The position numbers and the translations under genes were made by a program. The notes under the pieces were generated by a model. The model saw only the letters and a program-made list of their open reading frames with translations. It ran no database searches and was not told the DNA's origin. A stretch of 64,000 bases of DNA from Jatrophihabitans sp. GAS493 (GTDB lineage: Bacteria; Actinomycetota; Actinomycetes; Mycobacteriales; Jatrophihabitantaceae): contig NZ_LT907982.1 of the NCBI RefSeq assembly GCF_900230215.1, forward strand, positions 3,038,001 to 3,102,000, read 5' to 3'. Below, piece after piece: positions 25,902 to 34,618 of this stretch. Position 1 is the first letter of the stretch; every line of letters starts with the position of its first letter.

Positions 25902-25945
25902 CTTGACACGGTAGGGGTCACTGGTTCAATCCCAGTATCGCCCAC
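25902..25945 (+). other. 3' fragment of tRNA-Val(GAC): probable att site
   Basis: The sequence reads TTGACA (anticodon GAC), then AGGGGTCACTGGTTCAATCC and CAGTATCGCCCAC: the anticodon loop, T-arm (ACTGG/CCAGT around TTCAATC) and 3' acceptor strand of an actinobacterial tRNA-Val. The 5' half (acceptor GGGCGAT, D-arm) is absent and the anticodon stem does not pair. A tRNA 3' piece followed by its terminator is the usual attR of an element integrated into a tRNA gene; the intact tRNA should lie at the other end, left of this window. Confidence 0.7.
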
Positions 25946-25951
25946 AACACG

Positions 25952-25979
25952 AAGGCCCCGGTTTTCCGGGGCCTTTCGT
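25952..25979 (+). terminator. Rho-independent terminator after the tRNA fragment
   Basis: AAGGCCCCGG-TTTT-CCGGGGCCTT, a 10-bp perfect stem followed by a T-rich TTTCGTCG. Typical of actinobacterial tRNA operons; it marks the chromosomal side of the junction. Confidence 0.9.
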
Positions 25980-26073
25980 CGTTTCCGAGCCTACTTCGCT
26001 CGGCGGCGCGCGATCCACATGCGATCACGCTGCCACCGCTGACGCAGCCGCGGCTTCGGTGCCGCGACGTCGG

Positions 26074-26236
26074 TCAGCGTTCGCGAAACACCGCCTTGTC
26101 GGCGGCGCGCCAGATCTGCACGTACTCCTTGGTGATCGGCTCGTCGTCGTCGAGCGTCTCCCGTACCGCGTCACCTCGTATAGCCGGCGTCTGTAGAGGT
26201 GGTGCTGACGCTGCGCTCCTGCTGGTTGACGTTCAT
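26074..26236 (-). pseudogene. Very small ORF with one-base frameshift
   Basis: From ATG 26236 (preceded by GAGGGAG) it reads MNVNQQERSVSTTSTDAGYT, then an early TGA. In the next frame the sequence continues GDAVRETLDDDEPITKEYVQ, IWRAADKAVFRER and a stop at 26074. One extra base near 26180 explains this. The product would be an acidic protein of about 54 residues; family unknown. Confidence 0.35.
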
Positions 26237-26332
26237 CTCCCTCGGCGGGCTCTCCACAGCGCAAGGCCGCGGGTTTCGTCGTTGACGCAGCCGTTGAGGG
26301 AGGTCGTGGCCGAGTAAGCGATCATCAGCGGC

Positions 26333-27043
26333 CTACTCTGCGTGCCAGGGCGATCGTGGTGCATCTTCTTCTTCGCCTCCTCCGGTGCGAGGGCCTCGGG
26401 GGAGCCGCTCCAGGACGAAGTGCGTTACGCCACTCGGTGAGGTGACCGCCTCGACGTCGTAGTCTTTCTCAATGCCTTCGAGACCGTCCCACAGGCGGAC
26501 GCCGCGACCGAAGAGTACCGGCGTCTGGACGATGTGAATGTAGTCGACCAGGCCGGCCGCGATGAACTCCCGAGCGACGGTCGGACCGCCTCCTATCCGC
26601 ACGTCTTGGCCGAGCGCCGCCTCGAGCGCGACCTCGAGGGCCTTGGCTGGGGTGGCGTCAAGGAAGTGGAACGTCGTGCCGCCCTCCATCTCTATCGACG
26701 GCTTCGGCTTGTGCGTGAGCACGAAGGTTGGGGTGTGGAACGGCGGGTTCGGGCCCCACCAACCCTCCCAGTCCGGGTCGTCCTGCCACCCGGGAGGGCC
26801 GAACTTGTATGCGCCCATGATCTCGGCGCCGATTCCCGGTCCCCACTGCTGGGCGAAGGCGTCGTCGACACTGTTCGCGCCACCCTCGCCTCCCGCCATG
26901 GCCGCGCCGAAACGAGTGCCGAAAATCCACGCGAGGTGGCTGTGTCCGGAGTGGCCCATCGGCGCTTCGAGCGTCTGGTCCTCGCCGGTGGCGAATCCGT
27001 CTAGGGACACGGACAGGTTGTGGATGCGAGCCTTGCCGGACAT
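26333..27043 (-). CDS. Dihydrofolate reductase-fold / RibD C-terminal family protein
   Basis: 236 residues. SVSLDGFATG at the N-terminus, GPNPPFHTPTFVLTH in the middle, GGGPTVAREFIAAGLVDYIH (the NADPH-binding G-G-G motif) and a HIVQTPVLFGRG-type ending are hallmarks of the RibD_C/DHFR-like reductase family. The substrate is unknown; family members are NADPH-dependent reductases. The ATG (27043) overlaps the stop of the SRPBCC gene (TAATG), and the three genes ArsR / SRPBCC / this form one operon. Confidence 0.85.
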   Translation of the reverse strand: MSGKARIHNLSVSLDGFATGEDQTLEAPMGHSGHSHLAWIFGTRFGAAMAGGEGGANSVDDAFAQQWGPGIGAEIMGAYKFGPPGWQDDPDWEGWWGPNPPFHTPTFVLTHKPKPSIEMEGGTTFHFLDATPAKALEVALEAALGQDVRIGGGPTVAREFIAAGLVDYIHIVQTPVLFGRGVRLWDGLEGIEKDYDVEAVTSPSGVTHFVLERLPRGPRTGGGEEEDAPRSPWHAE

Positions 27044-27564
27044 TAACTCTCCCTTTTCGTAGGCAATTCGGTGAGGTACATGCTGAGTTTGCTCAGCGTC
27101 TGTTGGGCGCCCTCGATCACGTGGTACTTGCCCACGGCCTCGTCGCGCAGTTTCTTGGTCGGGAAGACAGTGCGCATCACAACGTGAGTCGTCGCCTCGT
27201 GCTGCGCGAGCACGAGCGTCGACTCGAAGGCGTTCGGGTCGTCACGCGACTCGCCGTGCAGTATCACGATGCGCTCAGGCCGGACGATCTCGGTCCAGGT
27301 GATCCACTCTTGATAGTCGGTCCCGTCGGGCCCGTGCATCACGAAGTCCCAGACACCGCCCTCACGGAAGTCAAACGAGCGAGTGGTCGTGGTGAATCCA
27401 TCCGGGCCCCACCACCGCGACAGATGTCGGACTTCGGTGAATGCCTCGAACACCAACTCGCGTGGGGCACTGATGAGTCGGGAGATCACGATCTCCCGAT
27501 CGGCCGTCGCCGATTGCGGCGCCGCGGATTCCATTGGCGCGTCTCGTTCTGTTGTTGCCATCAT
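27043..27564 (-). CDS. SRPBCC / AHSA1-family protein
   Basis: 173 residues. REIVISRLISAPRELVFEAF, LSRWWGPDGFTTT, and the C-terminal helix HVIEGAQQTLSKLSMYL are the START/AHSA1 fold, a ligand-binding cavity protein. The ATG ATG start at 27564 directly abuts the TAG of the ArsR gene. Pairs of ArsR regulator and AHSA1 protein are widespread in actinobacteria; ligand unknown. Confidence 0.85.
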   Translation of the reverse strand: MMATTERDAPMESAAPQSATADREIVISRLISAPRELVFEAFTEVRHLSRWWGPDGFTTTTRSFDFREGGVWDFVMHGPDGTDYQEWITWTEIVRPERIVILHGESRDDPNAFESTLVLAQHEATTHVVMRTVFPTKKLRDEAVGKYHVIEGAQQTLSKLSMYLTELPTKRES

Positions 27565-27906
27565 CTACTTCCCTTGCGTTTCCTGCTTGAGGTCCTGCAC
27601 GTACATGTCCAGCCGGTCGAAGCTTTCATTCCAGAACTGCTGAAACCCACCGGTCCACTCGTGGATCGGCCGCAGCCCATTGGCCTCAAGGCCATAGAGG
27701 CGCTGCTTGCCTGCCTTGCGGTCCCGCACCAGACCCACCTCCCGGAGCACCCGCAGGTGCTTGGACGCCCCCGGCTGAGTCATCCCCAGCTCTTGGGCCA
27801 ACTCGGTCACCGGCCACTCGCCCGCGCGCAACAACATCAGGATCTCCCGGCGCTGCGGCTCGGCGATCGCATTGAACACATCCGACGTCGTCGCTGCACG
27901 GGCCAT
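27565..27906 (-). CDS. ArsR-family transcriptional regulator
   Basis: 113 residues from ATG 27906; the frame extends to ATG 27933, but TATATGAT resembling a -10 box lies between the two. A winged helix: FNAIAEPQRREILMLLRAGE, then PVTELAQELGMTQPGASKHL with the recognition helix, and GLVRDRKAGKQRLYGLEANG as wing. No Cys metal site, so it is of the non-metal, AHSA1-associated type. Likely represses its own operon (downstream SRPBCC and reductase genes). Confidence 0.85.
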   Translation of the reverse strand: MARAATTSDVFNAIAEPQRREILMLLRAGEWPVTELAQELGMTQPGASKHLRVLREVGLVRDRKAGKQRLYGLEANGLRPIHEWTGGFQQFWNESFDRLDMYVQDLKQETQGK

Positions 27907-27933
27907 GACGACATCATATACCGATAACGGCAT

Positions 27934-28103
27934 GAGTTACGGGCGAAGGCGATCTGAGAAGCTGCACTATCGCGATTGGAATGCCAACTAAGCGTGCGGT
28001 TGAGAGACAAGCCGGGATCGGAGAGGCTTCGGACACGCAAACGGAGCTACGCGGTGGAAGCCAACACGTCCGCTGTCCCCGAACTCAGGGCGTTGCTTCG
28101 GCC
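27934..28103. other. Intergenic; no gene recognised
   Basis: Includes the probable promoter side of the ArsR operon. Nothing coding was recognised here. Confidence 0.4.
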
Positions 28104-28304
28104 CTATCCGGAGACGCGACTGTCCGACGGCACCGGCAGCGAGGCACCCAGACCGGCGAGGTCCGCCAGGAGGTCGGGCGGCGCATCAGCTGACCGTTCG
28201 CTCACCTCGACCACCGCGTCGAGGAAGTCCAGCCCGGTCACATCGGTGGCCAACGCGAGCATCCCATCGCTGGTGAAAGCCTCGAACTGCCCCGGCATCA
28301 CCAC
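28104..28304 (-). CDS. Small acidic ORF, 66 aa, uncertain
   Basis: MPGQFEAFTSDGMLALATDV continues to TGLDFLDAVVEVSERSADAP and DLLADLAGLGASL. This has normal protein composition and high-GC codon use, unlike its surroundings. No start with a clear ribosome site other than ATG 28304 (GTG alternatives just upstream), and no family recognised. Could be a small gene or the tail of a lost one. The rest of 28305-28715 shows no gene. Confidence 0.4.
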   Translation of the reverse strand: MVMPGQFEAFTSDGMLALATDVTGLDFLDAVVEVSERSADAPPDLLADLAGLGASLPVPSDSRVSG

Positions 28305-28715
28305 TCTCGACCCACCAGGGCAAGGGCATCCGTCCCGGCACGGTGCGGCAGCCCGACACTCTCGACTCTGCTCCGAACGTCGATCTCAGATGACACGTCC
28401 CTGCCCCTCTGCAGCGTCTGCAGCGGTGCGATCCAGGGGCCTCAGCGGCCTGCCATGTAGCTTCGGCTGTGGTCCAACTGGGTTCGGCTACGGCAGCTGG
28501 GCTCTGACCGATACGAGTCGGTCGTCAACCGAGCTGGGTGGCGATCAATTCGTCCAGGTGAATTAGCTCCACAACCCTGCTCGCGGCCGCAATGCGCGCA
28601 CCCGTAGCTGTCGTCGGCGGGGCCTTCGCTAATGCGACCCAGATCACAAGAACAATCCTCAAGTTGTGGCGCGTACCGCCGATAGTCGGTAGACGCACTC
28701 ACCCTTGGAGGATGT

Positions 28716-30734
28716 GTGGCACATCCGCCGCTGCTCAAACCGTCGATGTTCAGCGGCTTCTGGTACACCAGTGTCCTGTTGGGTTGGGGCTTGCTGGTCG
28801 TGGCTTGCGTGCAGGTCGGTACGGCATCGATCACCGCAGCCGGGCTCCCATTGTTGATGTCCGCGGTGCTGCTGCTGGTTCTTGAACTGCTGCCGCTGGT
28901 GCAGGGCCGCGGACATGATCCACACGGCGTGGTCATGTCAACCGCCTTCGTCTGTGCGGTTCTGTTCATGTGGGGTCCGTGGCCGGCCATCGTGATGGTC
29001 AGCATTGCGGCGATGGCCTCTGACCTTCGGGCCGGCAAGCACTGGTGGAAGGTTCTGTTCAACGTCGGCCAATACGCTTGTTCCGTCGCGGCGGGCGCGG
29101 TAGTAATCTGGCTGGCCGGTCAGCACCCCTCACTGCAACATCCGCTGCCGCGCTTCAGCGTGTCTGACATCGGCTGGGTCGTCGGAGTCTGGGTCGTGTA
29201 CTTCACCGTCAACCTGGTTCTAGTCTCCGGAGTGTTGGCCCACCGCAGCTCGCTCCGCTCGGAGCTCTTCGACGACTTTCTCCACTATTCGATGATGAAC
29301 TTCGCCGTCCTTGGCATCTCGCCGATCATTGTGGTGGTCGCGCAGAATGTCTGGCCGCTGCTACCTGCGCTGCTGATCCCGCTGCTACTGCTCTACCGGA
29401 TGGCGCAGATGACCTTGGAGAAGGAGCATGAGGCCGGGCACGATGCCCTGACCGAATTGCCCAATCGCAGCAGCATGCATTTCGCGTTGAATGATCACCT
29501 CAGCCATGCGCGACGGACCGGCGATACGTTCGGTTTGCTGCTGATCGACCTGGACCACTTCAAGGAGGTCAATGACAGCCTCGGTCACCACGCCGGCGAC
29601 GAACTGCTCGTCCACTTCGCCCACTGCCTTAGACGTTCGGTTCGACCGCAGGACTACGTAACGCGCTTGGGTGGCGATGAATTCGCGGTCATCATCCCCG
29701 CTGCCGACGAGCGGGCGGCCCGAGACGTCGCCGAACGGATCCGTGACTCGTTGATTGAACCGGTGTACGTCCAAGGTATGCAGCTGCAGATCGAGGCGTC
29801 TATCGGTCTGGCCATGCACCCCGAGCACGGCGAGGGACTGGAGGACCTGCTGCGCCACGCTGACTCGGCTATGTATACGGCTAAGGAGTCTCGCGAGGGC
29901 ATCGCCCTCTATTCAGCTGTCCGGGATCGTAACTCCACCGATCGGCTCAGCCTGCTCGCCGAACTTCGCCAAGCACTGGACCAGCACACGCTCGAATTGC
30001 ACTATCAACCGAAGGTCAGTCTGGCCGATCGCGGCCTACTCGGAGTCGAAGCGCTCATTCGATGGGACCACCCCACGCGCGGCTTCATTGCCCCCGATTA
30101 CTTCATCCCTCTCGCTGAGCAGTCTGGCCTCATGCCGATGCTCACCGCCCAGGTGATCGAGATCGCCGTCGCTCAACTGCGCGACTGGAGCGAACTTGGG
30201 CTGCAGGTGCCGATGGCGGTGAACATCTCTCCGACCGACCTCACCGGCCATCGGCTCACCCACTTACTGGCCCAGACCACAACCACCCACGGCGTCGCGG
30301 CCGGGATGTTGAAGCTGGAGATCACCGAACGCGTCGTCGCCGAAGAAACCGAGGAGATGAACTCGGTCCTGCTGACTCTGCACGAAATGGGCGTCACGCT
30401 CAGCCTCGACGACTTCGGCACCGGCTACTCCTCGATGCGCCGGCTCAAAACACTCCCCATCTCCGAACTCAAGATCGACCGCAGCTTCGTCTCCAGCTTG
30501 TTCGACAGCACCGCTGATGTCGGCATCGTTCGCGCCGTCATCGACCTCGCCCACGCTCTTGGGATGCCGGCCATCGCCGAAGGGGTCGAGACAGAATCTG
30601 AGTGGCAACTGCTGCACTCCCTCGGCTGCGACGGCGCCCAGGGATGGCACATCGCGCGACCCATGCCCGCAGCCGATATCACCGAATGGATCACCGCCCA
30701 CGCGCCCTCGTCACTGCGTACCGACGCCGCCTAG
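28716..30734 (+). CDS. Membrane diguanylate cyclase / phosphodiesterase (GGDEF-EAL)
   Basis: 672 residues from GTG 28716 with TTGGAGG upstream. Residues 10-220 hold about six membrane segments. A GGDEF domain (about 230-400) keeps LGGDEFAVIIP near 317, so cyclase activity is possible, with HDALTELPNRSSM at its start. An EAL domain (about 415-665) has EALIRWDHP near 443, then LKLEITER, LDDFGTGYSS, LKIDRSF and AIAEGVET, all the metal- and substrate-binding motifs. It makes and/or degrades cyclic di-GMP at the membrane. Monocistronic. Confidence 0.93.
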   Translation: MAHPPLLKPSMFSGFWYTSVLLGWGLLVVACVQVGTASITAAGLPLLMSAVLLLVLELLPLVQGRGHDPHGVVMSTAFVCAVLFMWGPWPAIVMVSIAAMASDLRAGKHWWKVLFNVGQYACSVAAGAVVIWLAGQHPSLQHPLPRFSVSDIGWVVGVWVVYFTVNLVLVSGVLAHRSSLRSELFDDFLHYSMMNFAVLGISPIIVVVAQNVWPLLPALLIPLLLLYRMAQMTLEKEHEAGHDALTELPNRSSMHFALNDHLSHARRTGDTFGLLLIDLDHFKEVNDSLGHHAGDELLVHFAHCLRRSVRPQDYVTRLGGDEFAVIIPAADERAARDVAERIRDSLIEPVYVQGMQLQIEASIGLAMHPEHGEGLEDLLRHADSAMYTAKESREGIALYSAVRDRNSTDRLSLLAELRQALDQHTLELHYQPKVSLADRGLLGVEALIRWDHPTRGFIAPDYFIPLAEQSGLMPMLTAQVIEIAVAQLRDWSELGLQVPMAVNISPTDLTGHRLTHLLAQTTTTHGVAAGMLKLEITERVVAEETEEMNSVLLTLHEMGVTLSLDDFGTGYSSMRRLKTLPISELKIDRSFVSSLFDSTADVGIVRAVIDLAHALGMPAIAEGVETESEWQLLHSLGCDGAQGWHIARPMPAADITEWITAHAPSSLRTDAA

Positions 30735-30772
30735 ATTCGCACGGTGGCTGACTCGCCGTGGCTCGCGGGTAG

Positions 30773-30928
30773 CCAACCATCGCTACCAGGCACCGGGGAC
30801 AGCACACCACCCAACCAGGTGAACTGGCATCGACCGGAACTCCCGCGACAAGTCTGCTTGGTGCGGCAGCAGTGCTCATTCTGATCGGCGGGTCGGCGGT
30901 GGCAATCGGGGCCCGTAGGCGCCACTAG
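30773..30928 (+). pseudogene. Orphan LAxTG cell-wall sorting signal
   Basis: An open stretch without a start encodes GELASTG, then TPATSLLGAAAVLILIGGSA and VAIGARRRH-stop: a sortase motif (LASTG), hydrophobic segment and basic tail, the complete anchor of an actinobacterial class E-type sortase substrate. A TAG closes the frame 24 codons before the LASTG. This is the 3' end of a lost wall-anchored protein. Confidence 0.55.
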
Positions 30929-31021
30929 CCGAATTGCCAGGCGGTCGACGGACAGGTGTCGATCGCCGGGGCAGGAACCTTGTCGAGCGGGATCACACCG
31001 ACCCGAGTTAGCGCTGGTGCG

Positions 31022-32599
31022 CTACGCGACCGAGTCCCAGAAGCCGCATTGGTGCTCGGAGCGGAAGGCGGAGGTGCTGATCTCAGTGCTCTCGCCGGAG
31101 GGCTTCAGGGACATGATCCGGTGAGTCGCCCCGAACTTCGGCCAGTGCGCCTGCCCTTGCGCGTTCGGGCTCCCACGGAAGACGAACCCTCCCCAGTAGT
31201 GGATCATGTCGCGGGACAGCTGGCGCTCGCCCGCATTGAAGGTGGGGGCGATGGGTGTGCCGTTGTTGAAGCTCGGGAACAGGTACGCGAGTTCCGCAGC
31301 ATGTCCCGCTCCCCATACGTACCCGGGAATCGGGACCAGGCCGGGACCGTGGCGGGCGTCGAACTCGTAGGCATAGGTCGGCACGTACTTGGCGAATGTG
31401 CTCTCCAGCTGCAGTTGCGAGCATCCCCCAATTCCCGCGGCGAGGCCGGAGTCGGTGGCAATCGCGCCGATCAGGTAGGCCGGCGTGAACTTGTCGGCAT
31501 TGCGCGGCCACGGGTAGCGGGCCAGCACCTGGGGGGCGAGTGCCGGGAACGTCGACTGGACCCAGGCCTCGTACTGACTCTCAGTCAATCCGATGTCGCC
31601 CTGGAAGAAGGTTCGACCTTCGTCGCGATTCGATCCCGTCACGATCGGAACGCGAGCGAACTCCCCGTCGCGGACGGCAGTCGCTGGTGGCTGGGGAAGC
31701 GCCGTTGTGCCGCTGGTCAGGGTCGGCGAGAAGCCTGTGCTTGCGTCGAGCAGTTTCGCCGCCGAGAGTCCGCGCAGGCAGGACGTCTCAGTGGCCGCTG
31801 ACGGACAGCCCGCTGCAGCGGCAAACGTCGTGCTGTCAGTCCTCGTTGCGGCGAGCGGCCGGCTCAGGCAGGAACCGCTCTGCATCATCGCGCGGCTGAA
31901 TAGTCCCTGCGAACCAGGTGCGGTCAGATGCGCGCAGACCGAGAAGGCACCGGCGGATTCTCCACCGAGCGTGACCTCGTTCGGGTCGCCGCCGAACGCC
32001 GCGATGTTGCGCTGCACCCACCTCAGCGCGGCCTGCTGATCGAGGAAGCCGTAGTTGCCCTGGCCGGTCTTCGACAGTCCAGGTAGACCGAGGAAGCCGA
32101 AGACGCCGAGGCGATAGTTCATGGTGACGACGATCGCGTTGCTGAGGCGGACGATCTTCTCGCCGCCGGCCTGGTTCGAGCTTCCGTTCACGAGGCCGCC
32201 GCCATGGATGAAGACGTAGACGGGAATCTTTCGTCCAGCCGTAACGCCGGTTGCTCGCTGTACGTTGATGAACAGGCAGTCCTCGGCATTCGTCCGGACG
32301 CCATTGGTGCTCTCGAGCGCGGCGCAGCGAGCGCCATAACTGGTAGTCGGCAGCACGCCGCTCCACGGCGCATGCGGTTGCGGTGCCTGCCAGCGCAGGT
32401 TAGCGATCGGCGGTGCCGCGTAAGGGATTCCGAGGAAACTGTCGACGCCGTCGCTGCTTGCGCCGCGAATGGCGCCCCGGTCCGTCTGCACCACAAGGGG
32501 GTTCCTCGGATGATGGTAGGCAGCTGCCGGAGCAGCAAAAGCCACTAGTAACAAGGCGGTTGTGCCGGCGACGAAGCCAGCGCGGACTGCTCTGATCAT
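31022..32599 (-). CDS. Secreted type-B carboxylesterase
   Basis: 525 residues from ATG 32599 (the frame opens at 32656). The signal peptide ends in FAAPAAAYHH. VYVFIHGGG is the oxyanion hole, VTLGGESAGA holds the catalytic Ser, GSNRDEG the acid residue and YEFDARHGP region the downstream elements of the family. Disulphide-type Cys pairs (CAALES...C, CPSAATETSC) fit an exported enzyme. It would hydrolyse carboxylic esters outside the cell. It is followed by MarR-like and ROK regulators on the same strand, which lie upstream of it in transcription order. Confidence 0.85.
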   Translation of the reverse strand: MIRAVRAGFVAGTTALLLVAFAAPAAAYHHPRNPLVVQTDRGAIRGASSDGVDSFLGIPYAAPPIANLRWQAPQPHAPWSGVLPTTSYGARCAALESTNGVRTNAEDCLFINVQRATGVTAGRKIPVYVFIHGGGLVNGSSNQAGGEKIVRLSNAIVVTMNYRLGVFGFLGLPGLSKTGQGNYGFLDQQAALRWVQRNIAAFGGDPNEVTLGGESAGAFSVCAHLTAPGSQGLFSRAMMQSGSCLSRPLAATRTDSTTFAAAAGCPSAATETSCLRGLSAAKLLDASTGFSPTLTSGTTALPQPPATAVRDGEFARVPIVTGSNRDEGRTFFQGDIGLTESQYEAWVQSTFPALAPQVLARYPWPRNADKFTPAYLIGAIATDSGLAAGIGGCSQLQLESTFAKYVPTYAYEFDARHGPGLVPIPGYVWGAGHAAELAYLFPSFNNGTPIAPTFNAGERQLSRDMIHYWGGFVFRGSPNAQGQAHWPKFGATHRIMSLKPSGESTEISTSAFRSEHQCGFWDSVA

Positions 32600-32728
32600 C
32601 GGAACACGCTCCTCGTCCGATGCGGCCGTCACTCCGCTCGCGGGGTCGGCTGGCATCGAATCGATTGTTCGGGGGATCTATCCTGCGTAGCCCCTGAACC
32701 AGATAAGTGTCAAGGGGTGGCGGGCCTT

Positions 32729-33232
32729 CTAGCTCTCCGATGCTGGATCGGTTTGATACGAGGGATCGATGTCCTGCCAACCCAGGGCGATCGCCAACGC
32801 GTTGATTCCGTCGGTGACCGACTCGAGATCGTCACGGACGCCGACGCTGATGCTGGCCAGCGCGTAGCGCATCTGTTTGGCCGAATGGGCGCGCGCTTCG
32901 GCACGCAGGTCGATGCCCTTCTGGGTAGCCCTATATCCGGAATTGGCGGACCTTGTCTTGGTGTCGGCGTTGCTGATCAGGTCGCGGCTCTCCAACGAGC
33001 GGAGCGCGCCCGGCACAGTGGCGATCGGCAATCCGGTGCCACTGATGATGGTCCGCAGATTTGCTCCCGGGTGGCGCAGTAGATATCCGAGAATGGCGAC
33101 TTCGACGATCGGAACCAGGGGTTGGTCCATTCGCTCCTCGGCTTGTCGACGGATCATCGTGTTCACCGAGTCCAGCGCCTCGGTGAGGTTCACCAGGGCT
33201 TGCACGATGTTGCTGTCCGGGTCGGCTGTCAT
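32729..33232 (-). CDS. MarR-like winged-helix regulator
   Basis: 167 residues. A helical N-terminus, then VEVAILGYLLRHPGANLRTI, GLPIATVPGALRSLESRDLI as the recognition part and an S-A-N-S-G-Y-R-AT-x-K-G wing, then a long C-terminal helix. The start (33232) overlaps the stop of the ROK gene (ATGA), so the two are translated together. Ligand unknown; may regulate the esterase or GH3 genes nearby. Confidence 0.7.
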   Translation of the reverse strand: MTADPDSNIVQALVNLTEALDSVNTMIRRQAEERMDQPLVPIVEVAILGYLLRHPGANLRTIISGTGLPIATVPGALRSLESRDLISNADTKTRSANSGYRATQKGIDLRAEARAHSAKQMRYALASISVGVRDDLESVTDGINALAIALGWQDIDPSYQTDPASES

Positions 33233-34386
33233 CGCGAGGCCAGCTCCGCTGCGAGTCGGATGGCTCCAGTCAATTCTGCGCGCACGGATAGCTCGGCCGC
33301 GAGGATCTCGATATTCGCCGCGGTCGCCGGTTGAGCGTGCCGCCGAACCGACGCTTCCACCCCGTCGATCAGTGCCTTCCCGGCGGCACCGAGTTCACCG
33401 CCGATGATGAGCGCTGAAGGGTTGAGGAGATTGCACAGTTCGGCCAATGGTCGTCCGAGTGTGCGGCCGGCCTCGTTGAGGATCCGGTCGGTGACCGCGT
33501 CCTGGAACTCGTGAATCTGTACCTTCTGCTGATCGCTGCTGGGGTGCGTGTGGGCGATCTGCTCGCGCACCGCCTTCACCGAGATCACCGCCTCCAAGCA
33601 CCCGAGGTCCCCGCAGCGACACAGCTCGGTTCGGCCCGGGAGTTTCGTGTGCCCGATCTCGCCGGCCAGGCCGTTGGCGCCGGTGTACGACCGGCCGTTG
33701 AGCACCATGCTTGCGCCGATGCCATCGGACGCTTTGACGTACAGGAAGTCCGAGTGGTGACGCCCGGCACCGGCCTGCTGCTCGCCGTAGGCGCCGAGGA
33801 CCGCGTCGTTCTCGATGTGGACCGGCACACCGAGCCGGGCCTGTAGCTCCTGTCCGGGGGCGAGCCCAACCCAGCTCATGAGAATCGTCGGGGATCGGAC
33901 CGTTCCGGTTCGGCTGTCGATCGGTCCCGGAACTCCGGCGACTACGGAAGAAAGGTGGTCAATAGAATGCTCTTCGCGCAACTGCCGCATCGTTTCGGCG
34001 GCGAAGTCCATGGCGTCGCGGGCGTTCAGGTCCACGTCCAGGACGAGGTGCCCCCGACCGAGTTCACGACCCAGTCGGTCGGCGACGGCGACGGTGACAT
34101 GGCTGTGCCCGAAGTCGATACCGGCGACCGGTGCACCTGATGCCACCGCAGAGAGGCTGACCCCGGGGCGGCCGCTGCCCGAGCCGCGACCCTTTGTCCG
34201 GGCTTCGGCCTCCACGATCCGTCCCTCGGCCAGCAGTCGGCCGACGGCATGGTTGACGGTGCTGCGCGACAGGCCGGCCAGCTGGGCCAGTTCGGAGCGA
34301 GTGACCTCGTTGCCGTTGCGGACGAGCTGGTAAAGGTCTTCTCGGGTCCGATCCCGGGGAGACACATTGTCAGTAGCTGAGGTCAT
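33229..34386 (-). CDS. ROK-family transcriptional regulator
   Basis: 385 residues. An N-terminal winged helix (VTRSELAQLAGLSRSTVNHA) is fused to a ROK sugar-kinase-like domain: AGIDFGHSHVTVAVADRLG as phosphate-1, VAGVPGPIDSRTG, GLAGEIGH, and the zinc motif CRCGDLGCLEA. NagC/Mlc-type proteins bind sugars and repress carbohydrate genes. It is divergent from the secreted GH3 gene with an AT-rich palindrome between them, so control of that enzyme is likely. Confidence 0.9.
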   Translation of the reverse strand: MTSATDNVSPRDRTREDLYQLVRNGNEVTRSELAQLAGLSRSTVNHAVGRLLAEGRIVEAEARTKGRGSGSGRPGVSLSAVASGAPVAGIDFGHSHVTVAVADRLGRELGRGHLVLDVDLNARDAMDFAAETMRQLREEHSIDHLSSVVAGVPGPIDSRTGTVRSPTILMSWVGLAPGQELQARLGVPVHIENDAVLGAYGEQQAGAGRHHSDFLYVKASDGIGASMVLNGRSYTGANGLAGEIGHTKLPGRTELCRCGDLGCLEAVISVKAVREQIAHTHPSSDQQKVQIHEFQDAVTDRILNEAGRTLGRPLAELCNLLNPSALIIGGELGAAGKALIDGVEASVRRHAQPATAANIEILAAELSVRAELTGAIRLAAELASR

Positions 34387-34422
34387 CCCAGGACTCTATG
34401 TCATCCGCGGCGAGTTCGGCCC

Positions 34423-34438
34423 ATAATGAGCCCATTAT
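34423..34438. promoter_or_regulatory. Palindrome ATAATG-agcc-CATTAT, likely ROK operator
   Basis: An AT-rich 6-bp-arm dyad between the ROK regulator (34386, minus) and the GH3 gene (34619, plus), in an AT-rich stretch with TTTACACAATAATCG nearby. Position and composition match ROK-type operators. Confidence 0.5.
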
Positions 34439-34618
34439 TTACACAATAATCGTGCATGAAGTGCATAAAAATGGCGGTTCAAAACCATTGACCGGCTAAA
34501 AGTAGCTGGGTAGCGTCCCGGACGACCCCTTCTTGTGTACGCAGCGTCATTAGCTGAATCGGTTAGCCAGCCGCTGCGGCACGCGATCCCCTACGCATTT
34601 GTCGGAAGGACACTCTTC

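Noticed and set aside
25830..25945. Complete tRNA-Val gene
   Set aside because: No matching 5' acceptor strand or D-arm is present and the anticodon stem does not pair, so only the 3' part remains.
28442..29062. 206-codon minus-strand frame overlapping the GGDEF-EAL gene start
   Set aside because: Cys/Ser/Thr-rich shadow translation with no motifs; the plus-strand gene has clear membrane segments there.
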